Assembly: GCA_020054495.1 (NCBI GenBank)
Contig: JAHWGK010000010.1
Coordinates: 1 to 64,000 of the forward strand
DNA: 64,000 nucleotides
Direction of reading: 5' to 3'
From: Thermoplasmata archaeon
GTDB taxonomy: Archaea > Thermoplasmatota > E2 > DHVEG-1
Part shown: positions 7,913 through 17,475 of the stretch, piece after piece
How the letters are laid out: the number at the start of each line of letters is the position of its first letter
How positions within the stretch are numbered: the first letter of the stretch is position 1
The notes under the pieces: generated by a model
What the model saw: the letters and a program-made list of their open reading frames with translations, nothing else
Told to the model about the DNA's origin: nothing
The model's database searches: none
Made by a program: the position numbers and the translations under genes

Positions 7913-8635
7913 ATGATTCAATACCTGATAAGAACGATAAAACATAAGAACTTGCTATTTAGGCTAATGGTAATTTTATTAATCTTAGTTCCAATAATTT
8001 TTTTTAAAGAGTTCTACCAACATATCTATTCTCATTTTACTGGTACAATTCTTCCGCATGTGATAACTCATCAGTGGCATATTGTGCTGATAAATATTTT
8101 GATGTTTATTACGTTTCTAATACCATTGTCATTTCGACGGAAGATAGATTGGAAAGAATATGGAATTGTTACAGCGTTTTTTGTCTCTCTTTTCATAGAA
8201 ATGTATGGCATACCGTTGACAATTTTATTTGCTTCAAAATCAATTAATAGTCCTAGTATTGAAATAGCAAATGTTGTATATGAGTTCGAATTTTTAGGTG
8301 TTACTATTGCTATGGATATAGCAATGCTGTATGCTAGTGTTTTAATTGTTATTGGTACAATTTTTATACTTGTAGCTTGGATAACTCTTTATAAGAAGAT
8401 TAAAAAAGAGGAATTGGTTACAACTGGAATATATTCGTATTCTAGACATCCACAATATTTTGGTTTTATTTTGATAATAATTGGTTGGTTTGTAGGTTGG
8501 CCAACTATTTTAACGGTATTATTTGCGATTATTTTAATTTATAAATACATAAAAGTATGTAGAGTTGAAGAAAAAGAGTTAGCCCATATAAAGAGCTATC
8601 AAAAGTACAGAGATAATGTGCCTTTTTTCATATAA
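7913..8635 (+). CDS. Membrane methyltransferase, isoprenylcysteine carboxyl methyltransferase/PEMT-like
   Basis: 240 residues with about six hydrophobic helices. The C-terminal part carries the family signature: TTGIYSYSRHPQYFGF, a further membrane helix, then EEKEL near the end and a short tail. The family uses S-adenosylmethionine to methylate prenylcysteines or phospholipids; the substrate here cannot be told. TTTATATAT just before the ATG may be the TATA box, in which case the start may be a later ATG (7967). It follows the tRNA-Met gene on the same strand. Confidence 0.75.
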   Translation: MIQYLIRTIKHKNLLFRLMVILLILVPIIFFKEFYQHIYSHFTGTILPHVITHQWHIVLINILMFITFLIPLSFRRKIDWKEYGIVTAFFVSLFIEMYGIPLTILFASKSINSPSIEIANVVYEFEFLGVTIAMDIAMLYASVLIVIGTIFILVAWITLYKKIKKEELVTTGIYSYSRHPQYFGFILIIIGWFVGWPTILTVLFAIILIYKYIKVCRVEEKELAHIKSYQKYRDNVPFFI

Positions 8636-8689
8636 ATTGTAGAAAAATATAAGTTCTAATTTACTATACTATCGTGTTGGAGAAGTAGG

Positions 8690-9895
8690 ATGGGGTATAG
8701 CAATCCAGGGTCACTAACAGAATCTGGCATGAAATATATTAGTCAATGTTTGTTACTCCAGTTTTGTATAATTTTAATTCTGATGTTAAGTTCTATTGCA
8801 CTTATTTTTAGTAAGGATTCATCTACCTTGTTTATAGCTTTTATTTTTCTAGAACTATTGATTTTTATTTTGCTAATATTAAGTTTAGTAAAACTGTATA
8901 ATGGCAGAAATGAATTCGGTTCAAAGCATGAATATAACATAATACTAAGTTTAATACTAATCGCTGTCTACTTTTTTTTATCATTAGGTGAACTCATTTT
9001 GTCTGGAGGTATTTTTGGCGGTAGTTCTATAGTGTCAGCAGCTGCATCCGGTTTTTCTACTTCATCTATAATACAAACTATTATTGTTATTTCACTATCT
9101 ATTGCTTCAAGGATATTTTTTGGATTTGCTCTCATTTATTTAATCTCAGAATTTATTTCAGAGGATTTTAACAAATATCTTCGTAAAAATGTGTTTTATT
9201 TATTGGTTTTAGGTCCACTTACCTTTGAGATAACTGGATTATTAGCTATTAGGTCATTTTATAATACATATAGAACAATATATCTGAAAATTCATGAAGG
9301 CAAACTTAAACCTGCAGTTACTGCACCTTGTCCCATTTGTAATAAGGATATTCCTATAGAATCTAAAGTATGCCCTTATTGTGAAACAGAATTTGAAGAA
9401 AACCCTGATATGGAGATTGATCCTATACTTAAGGTGGAGGTACCAAAAAAGCAGTTAAATATGTCACCTGGTTATACTCCTGTTAAAGGACCTACTGAAG
9501 AAGAAAAGAAAAAAGTGTATAGAATAATAACAATAATTATTGCATTTATTGTTATTGTTGCAGCAGCATATCTTGTTTTACAGATTTTCAGTAATGAAGA
9601 TAAATCTAGTGTCAAGGATGAACTTATTGGAACTTGGCAGGGGGGTATGACTAACGGCAGTGGTTATGAGACTAATAAAATATGGATCTTTTTTACCAAT
9701 AATTCTCTTAAAGAAAATGACACTTTTGGAGTGGATTGGTACACATATTATACTGAAGGAGATAAAAAACTTTGTAAAGAAGATGTTTCCATTTCTTTTC
9801 TAATGTGTTATGGTTTGGAATTAACAAATAATGGCAATACCCTTTCGTTATCATTGGGCGGTTCACCAATGTTTAAATTTAATAAAGTCCAATAG
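8690..9895 (+). CDS. Multi-pass membrane protein with cytoplasmic zinc ribbon and C-terminal beta domain
   Basis: 401 residues. Four or five hydrophobic helices fill about residues 1-190. A zinc ribbon CPICNKD to CPYC follows (about 215-235), then a Lys-rich linker, one more membrane helix (about 278-297) and an exported C-terminal domain (about 305-401). That domain starts ELIGTWQGG and ends LSLSLGGSPMFKF, resembling lipocalin-like or CopC-like small beta-barrel stress domains. The start at 8690 has GGAGAAGTAGG directly upstream. No known family is assigned. Confidence 0.7.
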   Translation: MGYSNPGSLTESGMKYISQCLLLQFCIILILMLSSIALIFSKDSSTLFIAFIFLELLIFILLILSLVKLYNGRNEFGSKHEYNIILSLILIAVYFFLSLGELILSGGIFGGSSIVSAAASGFSTSSIIQTIIVISLSIASRIFFGFALIYLISEFISEDFNKYLRKNVFYLLVLGPLTFEITGLLAIRSFYNTYRTIYLKIHEGKLKPAVTAPCPICNKDIPIESKVCPYCETEFEENPDMEIDPILKVEVPKKQLNMSPGYTPVKGPTEEEKKKVYRIITIIIAFIVIVAAAYLVLQIFSNEDKSSVKDELIGTWQGGMTNGSGYETNKIWIFFTNNSLKENDTFGVDWYTYYTEGDKKLCKEDVSISFLMCYGLELTNNGNTLSLSLGGSPMFKFNKVQ

Positions 9896-9918
9896 CACTT
9901 GACGTTCAATCCAAATTT

Positions 9919-10923
9919 TTAAAATTCAACCCCTTTTCCCTTTTCTATTTTTCCAACAATTTTTACTTTAGATTTAGAATATTTTTTAAGAATTTTCATC
10001 GTTTCGTCGACATCTTGTCTAGGGGCAACAACTACAAATCCCATTCCCATGTTAAACGTTTGATACATCTCTTTATCCTCGATGTTTCCATATTTTTGAA
10101 GGAATTTAAAGATAGGTTGAGGTTCAAAAGAATCATCTATTACAAATTTCACATTTTTATTCAGTCGCGGGAGGTTCTGCAATCCGCCTCCAGTTATATG
10201 GGCTAAACCATGAACTTTTACTTTTTTTAAAAGTTCAACAATCTCTTTAACATAAATTTGGGTTGGTGCAAGCAAAATTTCACCTATTTTTTTATCTGGA
10301 TATATGCCATCTAGAAATTTATCAGTATATGATAGCCCAGCATGTTGAACCACTTTCCTGGCAAGTGTATAACCGTTGGAATGAAGACCGCTACTACTCA
10401 ACCCTATAATAACATCGCTAGGTGTTATCTTTTCACCAGTGATAATTTCATCTTTTTTAACATAAGCAAGACAAGTACCTGCAAGATCAAAACCATTAAT
10501 AATTTCTGGTAATGATGCAGTCTCTCCGCCAATAATTGAAATGTTTGATAGCTCGGCACCTTTTTCAAGTCCTTTACCAATTTCTTTTGTAATCTCTGGT
10601 TTGGGGTCATCTATTGCTAAATAATCTACAAATGCTAGTGGTTCAGCTCCTACACATATAGCATCATTAACATTCATTGCGATACAGTCAATACCTACTG
10701 TATCCCACTTTTTTAGTTCCGATGCGATTTTTACCTTACTACCAACACCATCAGTGCATAAAACAAGGGCATATTCACCAAATTCTACCATCCCTGCATA
10801 ATGTCCGCCGAGGGATTTTCCTATACCTTCTCTTTGTGTTTTAATACTTGAAAGAAGTCCTTTTATTGCTTTTTCTTCTTTTAAGATGTCAACTCCACTT
10901 TCGGCATATGTCATTTTTTTCAA
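9919..10923 (-). CDS. purM: Phosphoribosylformylglycinamidine cyclo-ligase (AIR synthetase)
   Basis: 334 residues, the usual PurM length. PurM converts FGAM to AIR with ATP in the fifth step of purine synthesis. Matching motifs in order: MTYAESGVDI at the start, GVGSKVKIA, VGIDCIAMNVND, GAEPLAFVDYLA, the Gly-rich IIGGETA, GLHSNGYTLAR and GLAHITGGGL. The frame opens with TTG at 10923; the ATG three codons later (10914) is the family-like start. It is monocistronic here, convergent with the zinc-ribbon membrane protein. Confidence 0.95.
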   Translation of the reverse strand: MKKMTYAESGVDILKEEKAIKGLLSSIKTQREGIGKSLGGHYAGMVEFGEYALVLCTDGVGSKVKIASELKKWDTVGIDCIAMNVNDAICVGAEPLAFVDYLAIDDPKPEITKEIGKGLEKGAELSNISIIGGETASLPEIINGFDLAGTCLAYVKKDEIITGEKITPSDVIIGLSSSGLHSNGYTLARKVVQHAGLSYTDKFLDGIYPDKKIGEILLAPTQIYVKEIVELLKKVKVHGLAHITGGGLQNLPRLNKNVKFVIDDSFEPQPIFKFLQKYGNIEDKEMYQTFNMGMGFVVVAPRQDVDETMKILKKYSKSKVKIVGKIEKGKGVEF

Positions 10924-11094
10924 CTTATCGCCCCGTTTACAACTTAGCGAAAAGAAAATAGTTATGATAAACTTTTTGAATGTAGAATTTTTTGTAAAAT
11001 CATATTATTTTTTTCATAATAAACTGTAATTAAGACAACATTTGTTAAATAAAGGTTTTAAATAATAAAAGATATATCTAACAATGGGCATATA

Positions 11095-12396
11095 ATGAGT
11101 GCGAAGAAAATCATAGCAGTATTGTTGATTATTGCAATTGCGATACCCGTGATATTCATATATTCTGAAGAAGATAAAGCTGACCTTAATAGGAAACCTA
11201 TCGTCGAGATTACTTATCCTCATAATGGAGATGCTGTCTCTAAAATTGTTATGATTAGTGGAATTGCTTCTGACCCAGATGGTGATGATAACTTATTAGA
11301 AGTTGAGGTAATGGTTAATGATAAATGGAATATTGTTGATGGTAATGTAAAGTGGAGTTATGAGTGGAAGACCTATGAGATTGAAGAGGGTTCCTATACT
11401 GTACGCGTACGTTCTTGGGATGGTATAGATTACTCAGAAATTGAAGAAATAACAATTAGAATTAATAACCCAGAAATTGTAGAATCTGATACTCATAAAT
11501 GGGCGATTTTTATAGCAGCAGCTAACTTCCCAGAAAACAATGAAAGTAAACTTGGTAATGGTGCACTTAACTTAGCAGAAGATATGGCTACTTTTTTTAT
11601 CAATGATTTAGGCTATGCTACAAATAACATATTCATTCTTTTTGATGATGGTTGGATAAGAAAAGATAACGGTTATGGTAAACCAATTGAGACATTGCAG
11701 CAACGTAAGCACCAATATGACTTTACTTATGCTGGAGCTACAAAGGAAACTGTGGTATCAAGCATAAACTATATCGTGGAAGAATCAAATAAGTTTGACG
11801 ATAGTGAAGTTTTCATTTGGATTGCTAGCCATGGTTGCGGGGATGAAGATAAAAAATTATTTGGCGGAAAAATATTGGAAAGAAGCGCAATTTTTCTTTG
11901 GGATAATACTATGAATGATAAAGAATTAGGAGATATTTTATCTAGTCTAAGATCAGATAAGACCTGTATTGTTGTTGATGCTTGTTATAGTGGAGGCTTT
12001 GCTGATAAAACAATATTTAACTTTCCAGAGTTTTTCTTATTTAAATCAAATATTCCAAGTTCTGGTAGAGTTGTATTAACTGGTGCAAGCAAATTTAGAC
12101 TTGGATACGCCAGCACCACACAAGGTCCATTATTTTCTCAGCTTTGGTTTTATGGAATCACTAGTGGTGAAGCTGATGGTTTTAGACCGTTTATTGCAGA
12201 TATGGGGAGACCGACAAAGCTTAAAATGTTTAAAGATGGTAAAGTCTCGGTAGAAGAATCATTCTATTATGCTCGATATGTTTTAAGAAAAGATATGAAC
12301 CTAAAAGATTACAATAAAATGGAACCACAGATTAATGATCGATATCCTCGAAAGGGTCCTATTGGTAGTCTCAAAGGTTTGATACTTGGTAAATAA
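11095..12396 (+). CDS. Secreted caspase-like (clan CD, C13/C14-type) cysteine peptidase
   Basis: 433 residues. An N-terminal signal anchor (about 4-22) is followed by an Ig-like domain (about 35-125, KPIVEITYPHNGDAV to EEITIRI) and a clan CD peptidase domain (about 135-420). The catalytic dyad is visible: His246 in IASHGCGD and Cys297 in VVDACYSGGF, both at the end of hydrophobic strands as in legumain and caspase-like enzymes. It probably acts on the outside of the cell, cleaving or maturing surface proteins, which are abundant in this window. TTTAAATAATAAAAG about 40 nt upstream is a plausible TATA box. Confidence 0.8.
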   Translation: MSAKKIIAVLLIIAIAIPVIFIYSEEDKADLNRKPIVEITYPHNGDAVSKIVMISGIASDPDGDDNLLEVEVMVNDKWNIVDGNVKWSYEWKTYEIEEGSYTVRVRSWDGIDYSEIEEITIRINNPEIVESDTHKWAIFIAAANFPENNESKLGNGALNLAEDMATFFINDLGYATNNIFILFDDGWIRKDNGYGKPIETLQQRKHQYDFTYAGATKETVVSSINYIVEESNKFDDSEVFIWIASHGCGDEDKKLFGGKILERSAIFLWDNTMNDKELGDILSSLRSDKTCIVVDACYSGGFADKTIFNFPEFFLFKSNIPSSGRVVLTGASKFRLGYASTTQGPLFSQLWFYGITSGEADGFRPFIADMGRPTKLKMFKDGKVSVEESFYYARYVLRKDMNLKDYNKMEPQINDRYPRKGPIGSLKGLILGK

Positions 12397-12434
12397 GATT
12401 TAAATACACCATCTTTGTATATTTAGATATTGTA

Positions 12435-13466
12435 ATGAAGCGAGAGGCAAGTTTTTGGAAGAAAATTGAAGAAAAAAAAGTGCAATGCAGCCTTTGTTCT
12501 CATTGTTGTAAGATAGATGACAACAAAATAGGTATATGTGGCGTTCGAAAGAACGAGAATGGTAAACTATTCACATTGGTTTATGGCTCTTGCTCTTCTG
12601 TTGCTGCAGATCCAATAGAAAAAAAACCATTATATCATTTTTATCCAGGTACAAACGCGTTTTCAATAGGAACAGTTGGATGTAATTTCAAATGTAGCCA
12701 CTGTCAGAATTATAGTATTTCAACAGCTGATCCACAATTTCCGTATACGCAAGAGCTCACGCCTGATCAGATTGTTGATCGCGCAAAACAATATGATTGC
12801 CAAGGTATTGCTTACACTTATAATGAGCCGACTATTTGGCATGAATTTTGTTTTGATTCTGCAAAACTAGCAAATAAGGCAGGTTTGTATAATGTCTATG
12901 TTAGCAACGGGTACATTAGTGAAGATCCACTTAGAGAGATTTCGCCTTATTTAGATGCAATTAATGTAGATGTTAAAGCGTTTAATGAAGACTTTTACAG
13001 AAAGATTTGTAAGGCACATTTGGAACCCGTGCTTAAAACATGTGAACTTATGAAGGAACTTGATATTCATCTAGAGTTAACCTATCTTGTTATACCTAAT
13101 TACAATGATTCAATTGATGAAGTTAGAGATTTTTGCAGTTGGATTATTGAAAAACTAGGTAGTAGTACGCCTGTTCATTTTTCCCGTTTCCACCCTGATT
13201 ATAAAATGACTGATATACCAAGAACTTCAATGGAGACTCTTTTAAAAATGTATGATATTGCAAAAGAAGTCGGTGTTTTATATCCTTATCTTGGGAATGT
13301 TCCTCATGGAGATTATGAAAACACAGTTTGTCCAAAATGTGGAAGTGTTTGTGTTGAAAGGAAGGGGCATTCTATAAATATTGATGGTTTTATCGATGGT
13401 AAATGTATGAAATGTGGAAATGTTCTACCAATAATAGATAATAATTATAATAAACAAAAAATTTAA
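12435..13466 (+). CDS. amrS: AmmeMemoRadiSam system radical SAM enzyme
   Basis: 343 residues. The N-terminal cysteine pattern CSLCSHCC to GICGVRKN and the radical SAM motif Cys83-x3-Cys87-x2-Cys90 (GCNFKCSHCQN) are those of AmrS/PflA-like proteins. Near the C-terminus CPKCGSV and CMKCGN form an extra zinc-ribbon-like pair (about 299-330). AmrS is usually found with AMMECR1 and Memo; neither partner is in this window, and the substrate is unsettled in general. The TATA-like GATTTAAATAC at 12396 sits about 30 nt before the ATG, so the mRNA is nearly leaderless. Confidence 0.88.
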   Translation: MKREASFWKKIEEKKVQCSLCSHCCKIDDNKIGICGVRKNENGKLFTLVYGSCSSVAADPIEKKPLYHFYPGTNAFSIGTVGCNFKCSHCQNYSISTADPQFPYTQELTPDQIVDRAKQYDCQGIAYTYNEPTIWHEFCFDSAKLANKAGLYNVYVSNGYISEDPLREISPYLDAINVDVKAFNEDFYRKICKAHLEPVLKTCELMKELDIHLELTYLVIPNYNDSIDEVRDFCSWIIEKLGSSTPVHFSRFHPDYKMTDIPRTSMETLLKMYDIAKEVGVLYPYLGNVPHGDYENTVCPKCGSVCVERKGHSINIDGFIDGKCMKCGNVLPIIDNNYNKQKI

Positions 13467-13603
13467 TAAGGGGACTCTACTTTATATTTATTATATTTTA
13501 AATAAATATATTGAAATAAAAGGAAAAACTTAATAAAGTAGAAAATATACTTATATTTATAGAAAAATAGAATTTAAAATATAAAAAAACAATGGGTGAA
13601 CCA

Positions 13604-14353
13604 ATGAATTTGAAAAAAAGTGATAAGATAATAGCAATAATTGGAGTTATTATATTGATAGTTGCAGGAATTGGTATTGTTCTTTACTCTGCTGAAGAGG
13701 GACCAGATAAAAAGGGTATGGGAACAAAAGAAACAACTTTTGAAGTTAAGTGGGTTCAATACTCTGATGGAATAATGACGATAAATGGTTATGCTGGAAA
13801 AAAACAACCCCATACTGATCCTATTACTATTAATTTGGAAGAGAGATGTGTTTTAACAACTGTGGAAGTACAAATTGTTTGGAATGATGATTATACAAAA
13901 GGTTTGATTTTCAATAAGGGAGAAGACAAATTAGAAGCAACAATAGGCCTCGCTGGTGAGGAATATATTCAAACCCATAAAAGCACAAAAAAAGCAAATG
14001 CAACATTGGATCCCTTCATAATAAACGATGTCCCGCAAGATGAAACCATTAAAGATGCTGAGGATATTTACGAAATTGAAGACAAGATATTTACTGAATA
14101 TCTTGGTAAGAACACTGTGACTTTTGATGTAAAGGTAACAGTGACACCTGGAGAAAAATTACTGACACTACGCCCTATAAAATTTTTAAACTATCTTAGA
14201 GACAAAGGTAACAATTTTGATTTGATTGTTAAATATGAATATTACAAACTGGATATAGAGGAAGTCGAAAAGAACAATCCTAGTACTCCTACGGGTGCAA
14301 GAGTAGGAGCTGGGGTTTACACAACTACTAATTTTGCATTCTCTAAACTTTAA
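13604..14353 (+). CDS. Membrane-anchored extracytoplasmic protein of unknown family
   Basis: About 249 residues from the ATG at 13604, preceded by GGGTGA; the frame itself opens at 13592. One N-terminal membrane helix (KIIAIIGVIILIVAGIGIVLY) is followed by an exported, beta-rich domain with many Thr and charged residues (TFEVKWVQYSD, VTFDVKVTVTPGEK). No motif is recognised. It is convergent with pelota, with only 2 nt between the stop codons. Confidence 0.65.
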   Translation: MNLKKSDKIIAIIGVIILIVAGIGIVLYSAEEGPDKKGMGTKETTFEVKWVQYSDGIMTINGYAGKKQPHTDPITINLEERCVLTTVEVQIVWNDDYTKGLIFNKGEDKLEATIGLAGEEYIQTHKSTKKANATLDPFIINDVPQDETIKDAEDIYEIEDKIFTEYLGKNTVTFDVKVTVTPGEKLLTLRPIKFLNYLRDKGNNFDLIVKYEYYKLDIEEVEKNNPSTPTGARVGAGVYTTTNFAFSKL

Positions 14354-14355
14354 AA

Positions 14356-15399
14356 TCAAATTTTAAATCTTAATAGGGCTCCTACGCCTCCTATTCCTTT
14401 TATTTTTTTTCCTGCTTCATGCATTGTATTAATTATTGTAAATTCACTATTATTTTGTTTCGCGAGTTTTAGAATTTTTTCTCCCTTTTCTTCTCTGACC
14501 AAAATATCAATAATAAGTAATCTTTCTACTGCTCCATTCATTAAGGCATTTTTTACATCTTGTTCTCCATAAGTTACTGGTCCATCCTTTTTTATCCCCT
14601 CAAAGAGTTTTTCTACAAGACTTGTTTCAAATACTACTCTGTTTTCTTTAGTTATTTGCTCAATAATACCCGTTTTGATTGCCTCTTGAACACCGTTCAT
14701 ACCAGAATGTCCAGTCCCATGAACAACATATTTTTCAAAAAGTATTGGTTCTTTTTCTTTTCCATGTTTTATGAAATGTTCTTTAGTAAAACCAGGGCCC
14801 AATACAACTAATGTTGAATCTTTTGTCTTGTTTGTTCTTACAACAGATATGATTTCACCAAAATACTCTTTTTCCGTATCCTTGCTTTTATACATTTTGC
14901 CAGATCGCTTTGAATCAATATCTGCAATCCACTGTACACCACTCTGTCTTAAAACAGCAATAGTTGCAACATCATCATCAAGTGATACAAATGTTAATAT
15001 GGCTTGTTTACTAAGCTTAACTGCTTCGTCTATGCGTTGTAGTTGATGGTCCTTCCATTGTTCCTTGACAATGGATAATTTATCCATTTTCTCTGCATCA
15101 ATATTTAAGGTATGAAAAGATCCAAGATCCTGAGGTCCTTCTTCTATTTTCCCATGTATCCGAAGTCTATCTGAAAACTCATGGAACTTTACCTCACTAA
15201 CCCTTATGCCAACCTTCATACGTTTTTTTTCTGCTTTTTTTGATCTTATTTTATCATCTTTTTGCTCATCAGTTCTAAAAGTAACGGCACGTACGAGATC
15301 GCCTTCATAAACGATATTGTACAAATGCCAGATATCATCAAGATTTTCAGGCATTAGTTTAACTTCTCCATGTTTAAGGTCCTTAAATATCACTTTCAT
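14356..15399 (-). CDS. pelA: Protein pelota homologue (ribosome rescue factor)
   Basis: 347 residues, the archaeal pelota length. An N-terminal Sm-like domain (about 1-130: LMPENLDDIWHLYNIVYEGD, VRAVTFR) is followed by an eRF1 domain 2 region (VATIAVLRQSGVQWIADID, VVLGPGFTKEHFI) and eRF1 domain 3 (PVTYGEQDVKNALMNGAVERLLIID). Pelota dissociates stalled ribosomes together with an ABCE1/EF-type GTPase. Its GAGGT ribosome-binding site overlaps the stop of rqcH 11 nt upstream, so both are one transcription unit: splitting of stalled ribosomes and processing of the stuck 50S nascent chain. Confidence 0.95.
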   Translation of the reverse strand: MKVIFKDLKHGEVKLMPENLDDIWHLYNIVYEGDLVRAVTFRTDEQKDDKIRSKKAEKKRMKVGIRVSEVKFHEFSDRLRIHGKIEEGPQDLGSFHTLNIDAEKMDKLSIVKEQWKDHQLQRIDEAVKLSKQAILTFVSLDDDVATIAVLRQSGVQWIADIDSKRSGKMYKSKDTEKEYFGEIISVVRTNKTKDSTLVVLGPGFTKEHFIKHGKEKEPILFEKYVVHGTGHSGMNGVQEAIKTGIIEQITKENRVVFETSLVEKLFEGIKKDGPVTYGEQDVKNALMNGAVERLLIIDILVREEKGEKILKLAKQNNSEFTIINTMHEAGKKIKGIGGVGALLRFKI

Positions 15400-15410
15400 A
15401 TGAATTTACC

Positions 15411-17378
15411 TCAACGTAATTCAAAACCAACAGTTTCAACAATTGTTGCACCGCCTGGAGGAAGAACTCTGTCAACATTATCAACTGATGTATCAAATGC
15501 CTTTGCAAGTTTATGAGCTAGATCACTTTTTTTAATCTCACCGGGTTGAATAATTACATACTTATTTGCCATTTTTTTAACAGCATCTAAAGGGCCACAC
15601 ATAGTTTTCGGCTCATCGTTAATTATGACCTTACCAACTGCAAGTTCTAATTTACACCTGCTATAATTCCTTTTACCACGTATTATAAAAGCCCCTTTTG
15701 GGACAAACTCTCCACTTTGAGGCGTTTTACTTACTTGTTCAGGTAAAACCCAGTACGCTTGAGCTTCAGCAAACTGTTTCCAGGCTTTTGAAAATGATGC
15801 AGCAAAAATACAAGCTTCTTCTAGTGTTTTTTCAGATATTTTTAAATTCTTATCTTTAACATCCTTACTTTTTATAATGCAACTAGAAGCACCCTGGATA
15901 TCGGCATGCAGATACCGATCACCGTCCTTTAGATATTTTTTTACAACCAATTCGTTGCTCTTCGCGTCTTTCCCACCAATAACAATGTTTCCATCACTTG
16001 AAATAAACCATCTAAATCGTTCAAACCATAAAATCTTATCTTTCTTCACAGTCTTTTTTTCCTTTGATTTTTCTATTTTATCTTTCTTTTTTGCTGAGTC
16101 AATCAATTTTTTTGTTTCATCGATTGATTTTTTTGCCCCTTCCAACTTTTTCCTTAACTTTTTATTGTCATAATATGCTTTTTCTGCATTTTTTGCAACA
16201 GTTTTTCTAAAATCAATTCTTACTTCGGAAATTTGCCCTTTTGAATTTTTAAGGTTAACCACAAGTAGATTATCCAGTGGATCAAAATCCTTGACAATTT
16301 CTTTTTTATTTATTTCTCTTATCTTCTCTCCTTTATCCTTGCATCGTAAAATTTCTGTAATTTCATTTAAAAGTAATTCTAACGGTTGATAATTAAGATA
16401 AATTAAATCTCCTTCTAACTTCTTTTGTTCAATTTTTTTGTTCAGCTCTGCAATACTCCCCTGTTGTTGCTTTAATTGTCTATTTAGTTTTCCAATTTTT
16501 TTCTCTAGATCCCCAATTTTTTCCTTTTCAGCTTTTTTAACATCAATAAATGTTTCTAAACTTCTGGTGAATTTCTCTGCTTTTTCAAAATCTATTTTCC
16601 TATAGCTTTCAAATTCAAAAGGTAAAATGTCAATAACTTTCCCATCTTTTTTAACCAAAACAGGCTCAAATTTTTTGTTTTTAAACAATTCCAAAAAGCC
16701 TGACAAAGTCGTAAAAACTCTGTCTATGATTTCATTATCAATATCTTTTATCTTAGTTGTTTTATCAACATTAGCTTTTTTGCAAATTTCTTCAGCGATT
16801 AATCCACTTAGATTGATATTAACTGCAAGTGTCCTAACTAAATCTGCCTTACTCTCTTTTATTAAATCTAAAAATTTTTCTTTTGTTAGATAAAAAGGAT
16901 TTATTTGAGATGGAGGTGGCATGTAAGATACATTGCCTTTTACTGATCTATGTGCCCAATGTTGTTTAATTAATGGAAGGATTATTTTTCCTTCAGGGTT
17001 TACAAGGATAATATTTCCATTGGAGAAAAACTCCATTACAAGAACATACTCTCCTTCTTTCCTGCTGATTTTAATTTTTATAATTCTATCGAACTCATGC
17101 TGTGTTATTTCCGTTATTCTTCCGTTTAGAAGGTATTTTCTTAAAGTCATTGCAAATGTTGTAGGTTTCAATGGAGTCTCAAATTGTCTGTTAGTGATAC
17201 ATATTAGCTCTCCGTTTCTTACAAATAAGAATTCTTTTTGTTTGATGCTAATATTTTTAACTCTAACAATTAACTCGTTACGAGTAAGTTGGTATATCTT
17301 GTCTATGTAGCTTCCCTTTAATTCTTGAAGTTCTGAAACTATTACATAGATATCAAATGATGAAAGTTGTCTTTGCAT
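15411..17378 (-). CDS. rqcH: RqcH/NEMF family ribosome quality-control protein
   Basis: 655 residues. NFACT-N is about 1-200 (MQRQLSSFDIYVIVSELQEL, FVRNGELICITNRQFETP). Helical and coiled-coil parts with very Lys/Glu-rich stretches follow (about 270-450). NFACT-R (DUF814) is about 455-570, with WFERFRWFISSDGNIVIGG, KDAKSNELVVKKYL and YLHADIQGASS. The C-terminal region is short. In bacteria RqcH recruits tRNA-Ala to 50S-nascent-chain complexes; in eukaryotes NEMF/Rqc2 does the same, and archaeal proteins are expected to act alike. It lies 11 nt upstream of pelota. Confidence 0.93.
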   Translation of the reverse strand: MQRQLSSFDIYVIVSELQELKGSYIDKIYQLTRNELIVRVKNISIKQKEFLFVRNGELICITNRQFETPLKPTTFAMTLRKYLLNGRITEITQHEFDRIIKIKISRKEGEYVLVMEFFSNGNIILVNPEGKIILPLIKQHWAHRSVKGNVSYMPPPSQINPFYLTKEKFLDLIKESKADLVRTLAVNINLSGLIAEEICKKANVDKTTKIKDIDNEIIDRVFTTLSGFLELFKNKKFEPVLVKKDGKVIDILPFEFESYRKIDFEKAEKFTRSLETFIDVKKAEKEKIGDLEKKIGKLNRQLKQQQGSIAELNKKIEQKKLEGDLIYLNYQPLELLLNEITEILRCKDKGEKIREINKKEIVKDFDPLDNLLVVNLKNSKGQISEVRIDFRKTVAKNAEKAYYDNKKLRKKLEGAKKSIDETKKLIDSAKKKDKIEKSKEKKTVKKDKILWFERFRWFISSDGNIVIGGKDAKSNELVVKKYLKDGDRYLHADIQGASSCIIKSKDVKDKNLKISEKTLEEACIFAASFSKAWKQFAEAQAYWVLPEQVSKTPQSGEFVPKGAFIIRGKRNYSRCKLELAVGKVIINDEPKTMCGPLDAVKKMANKYVIIQPGEIKKSDLAHKLAKAFDTSVDNVDRVLPPGGATIVETVGFELR

Positions 17379-17475
17379 TTCTCTTGGCTATATCGGCTGT
17401 ATTATTAAAAATACTGGTGTGTGCTGAAGTATAGGAAAATTAAGCACTTTAAAAAAATCCGTAAGATATTATAAC

